Source of the DNA: Acidobacteriota bacterium
GTDB lineage: Bacteria; Acidobacteriota; Terriglobia; UBA7540
Direction of reading: 5' to 3'
Assembly: GCA_021828225.1 (NCBI GenBank)
Contig: JAKASH010000195.1
Location: forward strand, 1-6,166
Length of the DNA stretch: 6,166 nucleotides
The position numbers and the translations under genes were made by a program. The notes under the pieces are model-generated. The model made no database searches, had not been told where the DNA came from, and was given only the letters and a program-made list of their open reading frames with translations. This document shows positions 1 to 6,038 of this stretch, piece after piece; positions within the stretch are counted from its first letter, which is position 1, and every line of letters starts with the position of its first letter.

Positions 1-320
1 AAGAGTGTCAGGTTCTTTGTCCTCGCCCCTGCCGAAAGTGTTGGAATGTGTTCCTGCTTGTAGATTTCCACGAAGTCTCCGAACGGTATGTGGCTTTGAA
101 TCGTGTAAACCTGGCGGTTAACGCCCCGCATGATCTCGTCGCGAAGGCGCAACGCCTCCCGCTTGCTCATCTCGTCACAATGGCCCAATGTGTGCCATTT
201 TTCCCTCCTTGCTATTTGGTTTTTGCCGACCAGTACCTTAACTCTGTACCGGATGTACCAGTAGGGTCTCGGACCCTCCTGCCTTTGCACACTAGGCATT
301 TGAAATTCCCGTCTCGCCAT
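1..320 (-). CDS. Tyrosine recombinase / phage-type integrase, N-terminal part (3' end beyond window)
   Basis: The minus strand reads open from ATG at 320-318 to the left edge, giving 106 codons with no stop. The protein starts MARREFQMPSVQRQEG and continues YWYIRYRVKVLVGK (about 20-33), EKWHTLGHCDEMSKREA (about 40-56) and FGDFVEIYKQEHIPTLSAGA (about 80-99). From family knowledge this is the layout of a tyrosine integrase: a basic arm-type DNA-binding domain, a helical 'SKREA...RDEIM' linker, then the start of the SAM-like core-binding domain. The catalytic domain (R...HxxR...Y) is outside the window, so activity cannot be judged. The start is set by GGAGG at 329-325, four bases before ATG; the in-frame ATG at 299 lacks such a site, and the frame stays open back to about 455 without a better start. 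It suggests an integrated element, but whether that element lies left or right of the gene is not visible. Confidence 0.85.
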   Translation of the reverse strand, partial: MARREFQMPSVQRQEGPRPYWYIRYRVKVLVGKNQIARREKWHTLGHCDEMSKREALRLRDEIMRGVNRQVYTIQSHIPFGDFVEIYKQEHIPTLSAGARTKNLTL

Positions 321-366
321 TCGTCCTCCATTGAATGGCGCGGCGAGAGTTGGCTCGGCAAAGACG

Positions 367-394
367 ATATCACAATCTTGTAGAGTTCCTGCAA
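367..394 (-). promoter_or_regulatory. Possible sigma70-like promoter of the integrase gene
   Basis: Read on the minus strand, TTGCAG (394-389) is followed after 16 bases by TGATAT (372-367). This lies about 47 bases before the integrase ATG. Both hexamers are imperfect, so this is a pattern match only. Confidence 0.3.
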
Positions 395-463
395 CCGGTT
401 TCTGGTTCAAGAAGGTCATCAGCGTTCTACGGCGACTCCGGGCCCATCGCTTTCAGGTTGAAA

Positions 464-528
464 TGACAGGATGGCGCCCTCACTGAACTCAGCAAAGCTA
501 ATCCTCTGGCGGAAGTCATATCCTGTCA
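464..528. repeat. 9-bp perfect inverted repeat with 47-base spacer upstream of the integrase
   Basis: TGACAGGAT at 464-472 is matched by its exact reverse complement ATCCTGTCA at 520-528. The right arm overlaps a minus-strand TTGACA (529-524), but no good -10 follows it at the usual distance. The pair lies 144-208 bases upstream of the integrase start. Tyrosine integrases and their excisionases often bind short repeated arm sites next to int, so arm sites are one reading; a regulator site or chance are others. Confidence 0.45.
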
Positions 529-1002
529 AATTTCCGAGCACAACCTGTGGAAAGTGGCTACTGTCTATGTGTTCTCATGACTTTTCAATGGGTTAGAGGA
601 AGGTAGCGGAGTGATCGTTCTGAGACAAACGACCACACCAGCTGTGGGGGCACGCGAGTGTGAAGCTGCACGCTGGATATAGCGGTCTGAAATGCAAAAC
701 CTGTTCAGCCGGCTCCGTGGAGCCGTGCCAAGAGGGGAAAAAGGCCGTACGGCAAATCTGTTCATTTGCACCAAGGCAGCTCCCCTAATTCTCCGGCGAA
801 CTAAGAGCAAATGAACCCCTGAGCAGAAGATATTCTCCAGTTAATGACTTGTACGGGGCCGACTTGTCGGCTGAACCTTCGAAACACTGGGGTCACCGGC
901 AGATAATCAACTCGTCTCGGGCGCACTGGTTGTAGAAGCTCCCCAAGTGCAGCGGGGTCAGCATCAGGTTCGTGGCAGGGCTAACTGACAAATGCTTGAC
1001 AC

Positions 1003-1025
1003 AACCATTTCGTTAACCATTTCGT
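1003..1025 (+). repeat. 11-bp tandem direct repeat upstream of the phosphorylase promoter
   Basis: AACCATTTCGT occurs twice without mismatch, at 1003-1013 and 1015-1025, with a 12-base period. The second copy ends one base before the putative -35 hexamer TTGACC (1027-1032). Two same-sense half-sites about one helical turn apart next to a -35 box resemble sites for transcription factors that bind direct repeats, such as OmpR/PhoB-type regulators. The repeat is directly visible; its function is inferred. Confidence 0.55.
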
Positions 1026-1026
1026 C

Positions 1027-1056
1027 TTGACCTTGGTGCCGCTCCAGCCTTACAAA
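1027..1056 (+). promoter_or_regulatory. Putative sigma70-like promoter giving a nearly leaderless phosphorylase mRNA
   Basis: TTGACC (1027-1032), an 18-base spacer and TACAAA (1051-1056) form a reasonable -35/-10 pair. Transcription would start around 1062-1065, essentially at the ATG at 1065. This agrees with the absence of any Shine-Dalgarno sequence before that ATG. A second AT-rich hexamer, GATAAT (1058-1063), is too close to the ATG and has no -35 at proper spacing. Confidence 0.4.
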
Positions 1057-1064
1057 AGATAATT

Positions 1065-1844
1065 ATGGTGTACGTGTTTGCATCGTCGAAAATGGAGGCA
1101 CAGCCTGTATTGAGCCCCGCGCAGAAGGATGCGCACATCGAGAAAACGTCTGTCATAGTTGAATGGAACGGAAAGCAGTTTGCGGCGATTATTACCGGAA
1201 TGGGGATGCGAAACGCCAAGACTAAAGCTCAAGTCGCGTTGGGGTTGGCTGGTGCTGGTTTGGGTGGTGGGCGGCCAACGGCCGACCAACCCGAAGCTGT
1301 TTTGGTAATCGGTCTGTGTGGCGGCCTTACAGAAGCGATGCATGAAGCGCGCATCGTTGCATACACGGATTGCCTCTCTTCTGGCAACCAACCTCGACTT
1401 TGTTGTTCGTCGGCACTAACTAACGCCATCGTCGAAAATCTTCAAACGAGCGGCATCACTTGTGATCGGATTACTGGGATCACATCTCCGCGCATTGCGT
1501 CTGGCAGGAACGAAAAGGTGCAGCTAGCGAAATCTGGAGCAAACGTAGTGGATATGGAAAGCTATGAAATTCTCTCCGCTGCTGCCCGCGCCGAAGTTCC
1601 TGCAGCGGTTCTCCGGGTTGTCTCTGATTCTCTGGACGCACGAATGCCTGACTTCAATCCGGCGCTGGATGTAAACGGAGGCCTGAACGGTCGTAAGGCA
1701 CTCGGAATCGCTCTGGGATCGCCGCTCAAGACGTTGCGGCTGCTTGGTGCAAATAGACGCGCTATGGGCCGTCTGAGCCCGGCAGTAAGGGTAATCCTTC
1801 AGTCGAACTGTTTTTCAGTATTGAAAAGCTCTGTGGGGCACTGA
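1065..1844 (+). CDS. Nucleoside phosphorylase / nucleosidase-fold enzyme (PNP_UDP_1 superfamily)
   Basis: The 259-residue product has the landmarks of the purine nucleoside phosphorylase / MTA-SAH nucleosidase fold. These are a first strand MVYVFASSKMEA with Glu11, TGMGMRNA at 44-51, VLVIGLCGGL at about 79-88 (the Gly-rich loop after a central strand), VDMESYEI at 162-169, and VVSDSL at 185-190. Glu11, Met164-Glu165 and Asp188 correspond to the acid/base, ribose-binding and catalytic residues of MTA/SAH nucleosidase (E12, M173-E174, D197); the Glu-to-Asp spacing of 23 is identical. The stretch after Asp188 (MPDFNPALD) recalls hopanoid-associated phosphorylase-like proteins, but no hopanoid genes are visible. 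Substrate, and whether it is a hydrolase or phosphorylase, cannot be told. No signal peptide is seen, so it is probably cytoplasmic. ATG 1065 is preferred because starting at Met10 would remove the first strand; no Shine-Dalgarno precedes it. A Gly-rich insert, GAGLGGGR, lies at 63-70. The CHAT gene follows 108 bases downstream in the same direction. Confidence 0.85.
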   Translation: MVYVFASSKMEAQPVLSPAQKDAHIEKTSVIVEWNGKQFAAIITGMGMRNAKTKAQVALGLAGAGLGGGRPTADQPEAVLVIGLCGGLTEAMHEARIVAYTDCLSSGNQPRLCCSSALTNAIVENLQTSGITCDRITGITSPRIASGRNEKVQLAKSGANVVDMESYEILSAAARAEVPAAVLRVVSDSLDARMPDFNPALDVNGGLNGRKALGIALGSPLKTLRLLGANRRAMGRLSPAVRVILQSNCFSVLKSSVGH

Positions 1845-1952
1845 GCTTCCTCTTTCACTTCAGAACGCGATCCTGATCGGGAAAGGTTCGCGCCTTTTCT
1901 TCGCCCCTCGGAATCGCAAACTCCGTGGCCTTTTCAGAAGCGGAGGAAGGCA

Positions 1953-4601
1953 GTGAACAGAACTCGCTTCGCAATTGCCATCGCCATCGCTACTCTGCTT
2001 GTCTACCTCGTACTGACGAAAAAGCACTCGAATAGCCCGAAGGCTCTCCTCGCGCGAGCTGACCACCTGGCAATGCTTTATAACTGGCCGGAAGCGATCC
2101 CCCTGTATCTTGAAGCCGAGAATAAATTCCGTACCGCGCACAATAAGGACGGAGAGCTGGAAGCCCGGCTCGGGTGGATCCGGGCGGAAGCTTACCAGGA
2201 CCCGTCCACGGCTCTGACCGATGAAATTGCGAAGGACATGCACAGTCCAACGGTCCAGGCCGACACCGGCCTGATGCTTCGCTGCCTCCTGGCAAAAGCC
2301 GCGCTCGAAGAAGAGGTCAACGAGAATTCTTCGCGCGATACATGGGAAGGAGTCCAACAGCTTGCCACGAAATTGAAAGATCATCGCTGGCAGAAACGGG
2401 CACAGGCCGAGCTTGGGATCATTGAGTTCTTGGACGGCGACGTTGCCGCAGCAAATCGGGACCTGAAAAGCGCCGTCACTTCGATGTTCATGGATTTGGA
2501 CTTGGGAGGAGCTGCTTATTACACCTCGATTGTGGGCAATGGATTTGTTGAGGCCGGACAGCCCCACACTGGGATCAAATATTGCCAAATTGCCATCAAG
2601 ACCGCAGACGCGAGCAAAGACATGGGGTTCCCATTCATGGCCTATGAAGGGGAAGCGCGCGGCCTGATTGCTCTACACCAAGAGAAAGAATCGAAGCAGG
2701 TCTTGAACGCAGCCATCCGCAAGGCGCAAGCAGAAAAGTCGTTCGCTGCCGAAGCCCAGCTTCTTGTCGTCCAAGGAGAGGAAGATATACCGACGAACCA
2801 AACGAGAGCCATCCAGGAGCTGCGACACACGGCGGACTTCTGCGGGCGGCACGGGTTTGAGCACGTGTTGGCATGGGCCACGTTTGAGTTGGCGACGGCT
2901 TACAACGACGAAGGTGATCTTACCCGAGCGGCGCGATATGCGGCGTTAGCGGAGCGCAGGACGGAGGCACTTGAAGACAAGTACCATCTGCCGGAGGACT
3001 TTGCGCTGATGGCGGACCTTGCAGCCAAGGCAGGGCGAGTCGAGAAGGCGGATCGCCTTTACAGTCGGGCAGAGGACGTAACGCAGGGGTTGCTGGTTTC
3101 CTTGCCGAGCCGCCAGGTGGAAAGCTCTTTGATCGCGACCCTGAGCAATGTCTACCTGGGCCACTTCCAGCTTGCAGCGCTAAAACTGAGGAATGTTTCT
3201 AAGGCCTTTGACATCCTCGAAAGCGCGCGCGGCCGGGCCATCGCGGATCAGCTCCGAAGCGGCAAACCGATCGAGCGACCGAAGAATCCAGAGACCGAAG
3301 CTGCGCAGCATGAAATAAGCCAATTGCAAATTCAATTGCTTCACTCCAATTTGCCCCGTGAGAGGCGCAGCCTTTTGGAGCGACTTTTCAGAGCCGACCA
3401 GATGCTGGGTCCCGAAAGCGAATCCGAGACGCCCATGCAGAAGGCGTCCCTGCGTGGAACGCCGGTGGACCTCAAGGATATTCAGCGTTCGCTGAATTCA
3501 AGGGAGGCCATTCTTGAATACGTGCTGGACACGCCCCAGTCGTTTTGCCTTTACATTACGCGTCATCGCGCGGCTGTGCCCACACTGCCGGCTGGGCGCG
3601 AGCAAATCGATAAGCTCGTCGCCGATTACCGACGGCAAGTTCTAACAAGAACGAATAACATTCCAGCCGCACACGCGCTTTATTCCATCCTGATCAATCC
3701 ATTGCCGTCACGGGCGCTCAAGCCAACGTTGTTTGTTGTTCCTGACGGCCAGTTGAACCTGATTCCCTTTGATGCGCTTACGGATAATAGAGGGCGATAC
3801 GTCCTTGCCACCCACGTGGTCAGCTACGCACCATCAGCTACCGTACTGAACCTGATCGAGAACGACCGGAGGAATAATCCGGCGCCGACCATGTTTTTTG
3901 GTCTGGGAGGAGTGCAATATCAGCCAAACATTGCCTATGCATCTTCAGGCTTCAGATCAGATTCTCATAGCCCAACGACGTTGTCAGACCCCTTTGGGCT
4001 GAAAGCACACCCTCTCCCGGATTTGCCATACAGCACCGACGAAGTGAATTCGGCCGGAAAGATTTTCGGCAGTTCAAGCGTGCTCCTGGTGGGTCCAGAA
4101 GCCTCAGAAGCAGCATTCAAAGCAGAGCCCCTCGAACGGTTCAAGATTATTCATATTGCGGCCCACGGAATCGCCAACCCGAGATATCCTGACCGCGCCG
4201 CGCTGGTGCTGGGACTTGACCCCGCACACCGCGACGACGGATTGTTGCAGGCGCGAGAGATCAGAGAGCTCCATCTCGATGCCGATCTGGTAACTCTGTC
4301 AGCGTGCGACACCGGCGTCGGCCGACTGGATGGGGAAGAAGGCATCGAAAACATCGAGCGGGCCTTCCTGTACGCCGGAGCGAAGTCCGTGCTTGCCAGC
4401 CTGTGGGCGGCTTCGGACGTTTACACGACCGACCTGATGGACCGCTTTTACCGCAACCTTCAAGCTGGCCAGGATGAGGGTGAAGCTTTGCGCCATGCCA
4501 AGCTCGATTTGCTCAAGAAATTCAAGGCCCAGGCAGTACCGTTTTACTGGGCTGGGTTTACACTTGTGGGGGACTCCGCAACAGCGGCACATTTCCGATA
4601 G
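1953..4601 (+). CDS. Membrane-anchored TPR-CHAT caspase-like protease
   Basis: This is an 882-residue protein. GTG at 1953 is the start, set by GGAGG at 1942-1946 six bases upstream. Residues 6-22 form a hydrophobic segment followed by KKH, with no clear cleavage site, so it is probably a signal anchor; topology is uncertain because both flanks are basic. Residues about 30-440 are helical TPR-like repeats, ending in the motif ESARGRAIADQLRSG (from 423) that commonly precedes CHAT. Residues about 440-510 are a charged, probably coiled-coil linker. The CHAT domain (about 560-876) shows PDGQLNLIPFDAL (from 597), LPYSTDEV (691-698), IIHIAAHG with His738, LSACDTG with Cys785, EEGIENIERAFLYAGAKSV, SLW, and the closing FYWAGFTLVGD (from 864). 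His738/Cys785 match the CHAT/caspase dyad, so it should be catalytically competent. TPRs usually bind a partner or activating ligand; neither the trigger nor the substrate is visible. The 108-base gap after the phosphorylase allows co-transcription but does not prove it. Confidence 0.92.
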   Translation: MNRTRFAIAIAIATLLVYLVLTKKHSNSPKALLARADHLAMLYNWPEAIPLYLEAENKFRTAHNKDGELEARLGWIRAEAYQDPSTALTDEIAKDMHSPTVQADTGLMLRCLLAKAALEEEVNENSSRDTWEGVQQLATKLKDHRWQKRAQAELGIIEFLDGDVAAANRDLKSAVTSMFMDLDLGGAAYYTSIVGNGFVEAGQPHTGIKYCQIAIKTADASKDMGFPFMAYEGEARGLIALHQEKESKQVLNAAIRKAQAEKSFAAEAQLLVVQGEEDIPTNQTRAIQELRHTADFCGRHGFEHVLAWATFELATAYNDEGDLTRAARYAALAERRTEALEDKYHLPEDFALMADLAAKAGRVEKADRLYSRAEDVTQGLLVSLPSRQVESSLIATLSNVYLGHFQLAALKLRNVSKAFDILESARGRAIADQLRSGKPIERPKNPETEAAQHEISQLQIQLLHSNLPRERRSLLERLFRADQMLGPESESETPMQKASLRGTPVDLKDIQRSLNSREAILEYVLDTPQSFCLYITRHRAAVPTLPAGREQIDKLVADYRRQVLTRTNNIPAAHALYSILINPLPSRALKPTLFVVPDGQLNLIPFDALTDNRGRYVLATHVVSYAPSATVLNLIENDRRNNPAPTMFFGLGGVQYQPNIAYASSGFRSDSHSPTTLSDPFGLKAHPLPDLPYSTDEVNSAGKIFGSSSVLLVGPEASEAAFKAEPLERFKIIHIAAHGIANPRYPDRAALVLGLDPAHRDDGLLQAREIRELHLDADLVTLSACDTGVGRLDGEEGIENIERAFLYAGAKSVLASLWAASDVYTTDLMDRFYRNLQAGQDEGEALRHAKLDLLKKFKAQAVPFYWAGFTLVGDSATAAHFR

Positions 4602-4901
4602 GTCGGCACATTCCGTCAGCAGCAACACACGCAGAAATTGGCGCCTCGGTGATTTTCCGCAGAAGATCAAACGGCAAGAAGACTCTTCGGATGTCAGTTT
4701 GTGGTGTGTCTGGTGATCAGCCTGGCCTTCACTTAATAGGCCGCGAAGCGCGGGGGCTGGCCCTTGACGGGCTGTTGCCTCCTTACTGGGGCGGGTCCGC
4801 AAGGCACTTCCGCCGCTAGCCCGTTTTCTCGTCAAGTCGAAGGGGTGACGACCTCATGGAAGTAGCATCCGACAACGCTCGCGCGGCTTTAACAGGGGCA
4901 T

Positions 4902-4923
4902 CTCACAGAGGGTCCTTTGTGAG
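4902..4923. repeat. 22-base near-perfect palindrome, possible operator
   Basis: The arms CTCACAGAG (4902-4910) and CTTTGTGAG (4915-4923) pair over nine positions, with one G-T mismatch as a DNA palindrome or one wobble pair as RNA, around the centre GGTC. No T run follows on either strand, which argues against an intrinsic terminator. It lies 51 bases before the ATG at 4975 and overlaps a candidate -35 hexamer, where a repressor operator would act. Confidence 0.5.
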
Positions 4924-4944
4924 GCGTTGCAAAAAGGTTAAGAT
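4917..4944 (+). promoter_or_regulatory. Weak candidate promoter for the 4975 gene
   Basis: TTGTGA (4917-4922) and TAAGAT (4939-4944) are separated by 16 bases; each matches the sigma70 consensus at four of six positions. An alternative -35, TTGCAA (4927-4932), has only AATGCG at the proper distance. The placement is tentative. Confidence 0.25.
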
Positions 4945-4974
4945 TTGAGAATGCGCTTCGGCAGAGGTGTCTAA

Positions 4975-5538
4975 ATGACGGATGATTTTCTGAGGTATTA
5001 CGACCTTGAAACGTATCTCTTTGTGGATGTCGCCAGCAAACTTAACAAGCACGGCAAACTCGATGCTTTTGACCTGTTCTCAATTATCATTTGGAAGGCC
5101 AACCGAGCCAAATCTAAGCTCGCAAAGCGGCTGATTGCAAAGGCTGGCAATCTTGAGCTCGCGGCAGAAGAATTCACGACCGCTCTCTTCCGATCTAATA
5201 CTCCCATGCAGCGTTTAATTATCGCCCGTGATGAGTGGGGATTTTATCTGCCAATGGCTTCTGCCATCCTATCGGTACTTTGGCCTGCGGATTTCACCGT
5301 CTTTGACTACCGTGCGTGCGAACAACTCGTATCGTTGGGACAGATTGATTTCAGCCGGATCGACAACATCAGCGGTACGGTGCGGCTCTGGCCCAAATAT
5401 GAGGAGTACTGTGAAGCCGTTAAGAGAGCGGTGCCTCAATATGGCACGCTTCGGGAGAAGGATCAATTTCTTTGGGGCCGTTCCGCCGCCCGCCAACTGG
5501 CAGCGGATATTGCTGAGGGCTTTGCAGGCGTGAAATAG
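4975..5538 (+). CDS. Conserved-looking hypothetical protein, possibly HhH-GPD/OGG-like fold
   Basis: I do not recognise this 187-residue protein as a named family. The start at ATG 4975 is supported by AGAGGT (4963-4968) six bases upstream. There is no signal peptide or obvious membrane segment, so it should be cytoplasmic. Visible blocks are FDLFSIIIWKANRAKSKLAKRL (32-53, split here as FDLFSIIIWK then ANRAKSKLAKRL), GFYLPMASAILSVLWP (89-104), FTVFDYRACEQL (107-118) and LREKDQFLWGRSAA (159-172). The order 'GxxxPxASAIL...P..F.V.D.R' resembles the helix-hairpin-helix plus conserved aspartate of HhH-GPD DNA glycosylases, with Asp111 at the catalytic-Asp position. However, the hairpin is not canonical and no catalytic lysine or iron-sulfur cysteines are seen there. 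A DNA-base-recognition role is therefore inference only. It follows the CHAT gene by 373 bases and probably has its own promoter. Confidence 0.75.
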   Translation: MTDDFLRYYDLETYLFVDVASKLNKHGKLDAFDLFSIIIWKANRAKSKLAKRLIAKAGNLELAAEEFTTALFRSNTPMQRLIIARDEWGFYLPMASAILSVLWPADFTVFDYRACEQLVSLGQIDFSRIDNISGTVRLWPKYEEYCEAVKRAVPQYGTLREKDQFLWGRSAARQLAADIAEGFAGVK

Positions 5539-6038
5539 TTAGAAGCATGTTGCTCAAAGGGTAGGTTTTGAGATAATCGCAGAACGCCCGGCAATAGCGG
5601 CTTTGAGAATCTCACAATTCTGTCTCAGAATGGTAAGCGAATGGCGCTTATCCACCGCGTCTTAGGCGGTTTCCTGTGTTCACAACAGTTTGTCTTAGAG
5701 GTGGGAGGGGCGTTCCGCTGGTTTGAAAGTCCATCTGGACGTGTCGGCTTGTCGGAAACTGACCGTTGCCCGGCGCATGAGCCACCCCGGATACGTATTT
5801 GCTGGTCGCGTTGTCCATGAATACTCGGCCTCCGATTCAAATCGGATTAAGCCACTTTTCGAGAACCTGTAGAGTCTGCTAAAGAGTTTTTAGCGCATCA
5901 CCGCCGATGAGGGTCCCAAGTCATGGCTTCCTTTCACACTGATGATTTTGGCTCCCTTTTGTCCCGGTGCTGACACGGGTACCTTCTGAATGATCTCGCT
6001 TCGCCGCCACTACTTAGAATCCAACCCCCAGGAGTGGA
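5539..6038. other. Gene-free region between convergent genes, with short palindromes
   Basis: No supported gene is seen in these 500 bases; the minus-strand frame at 5625-5840 has no ribosome site and unnatural composition. Short symmetric elements are TGAGA-A-TCTCA (5604-5614), ATTCTG-TCT-CAGAAT (5617-5631), ACCGC/GCGGT with a 7-base loop (5654-5670) followed by only two T, TCCGATT-CA-AATCGGA (5831-5846), and an imperfect stem at about 5963-5979 (CCC/GTG against CAC/GGG with a bulged G). Some may end transcription of the two convergent genes, but none has a classical U-tract. Confidence 0.55.
5604..5631. repeat. Two adjacent short palindromes downstream of the 4975 gene
   Basis: TGAGA-A-TCTCA (5604-5614) and ATTCTG-TCT-CAGAAT (5617-5631) are separated by two bases and share the TGAGA/TCTCA word, so alternative pairings between them are possible. 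They lie 66-93 bases after the stop of the preceding gene. They could be a 3' UTR structure or a protein site; no T run follows. Confidence 0.35.

Larger units (their letters stand above)
321..1064. other. Gene-free stretch between the integrase and the phosphorylase gene
   Basis: I find no convincing coding sequence on either strand. Short open frames here (for example 565-810 minus) lack a ribosome site, a recognisable domain and plausible composition. Besides the separately listed elements, the stretch holds short perfect palindromes: CCACA/TGTGG at 633-647, GGCTCC-GT-GGAGCC at 711-724, and GCCGAC-TT-GTCGGC at 858-871. None is followed by a T run, so they are not convincing terminators. 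The density of stops and the lack of coding character fit an integration junction or decayed mobile DNA, but no specific relic is recognisable. Confidence 0.6.
4602..4974. other. Gene-free stretch downstream of the CHAT gene
   Basis: These 373 bases carry no supported gene. Open frames extending in from the CHAT gene (4474-4716 plus, 4299-4835 minus) are shadows without a ribosome site or domain. I see no hairpin followed by a T run after the CHAT stop, so its terminator is not identified. The right end holds a strong palindrome and a possible promoter for the next gene, listed separately. Confidence 0.6.

Noticed and set aside
48..394. Plus-strand frame 48-383 and minus-strand frame 212-394 at the left edge.
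   Set aside because: The third reading, the integrase frame from 320 down to 1, explains the same bases with recognisable protein motifs and a good Shine-Dalgarno.
693..787. A plus-strand frame with Cys-Lys-Thr-Cys and a further Cys, suggestive of a zinc ribbon relic.
   Set aside because: It is only about 50 codons, has no start or ribosome site, and no matching second cysteine pair or flanking transposase motif.
565..810. An 81-codon minus-strand frame in the first gene-free stretch.
   Set aside because: Arg/Ser-rich composition without domain, ribosome site or neighbouring partner; most likely chance.
1869..1881. CGATC-CT-GATCG as a terminator between the phosphorylase and CHAT genes.
   Set aside because: The stem is only five pairs with a two-base loop and is followed by GGAAAGG, not a T run.
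1860..2588. A 242-codon minus-strand open frame antisense to the start of the CHAT gene.
   Set aside because: It is antisense to a clearly coding TPR region with its own ribosome site and shows no recognisable domain; such shadows are common in GC-rich genes.
4299..4835. A 178-codon minus-strand open frame over the CHAT C-terminus and downstream gap.
   Set aside because: It overlaps the conserved catalytic part of CHAT in antisense, with no domain or ribosome site.
5625..5840. A 71-codon minus-strand frame in the last gene-free stretch.
   Set aside because: Composition looks non-biological, it has no Shine-Dalgarno, and no family is recognisable.
5831..5846. GATTCAAATC looked like a tRNA T-arm/loop.
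   Set aside because: The symmetry gives a two-base centre, not a 5-bp stem with a 7-base loop, and no acceptor, D or anticodon arms can be placed around it.
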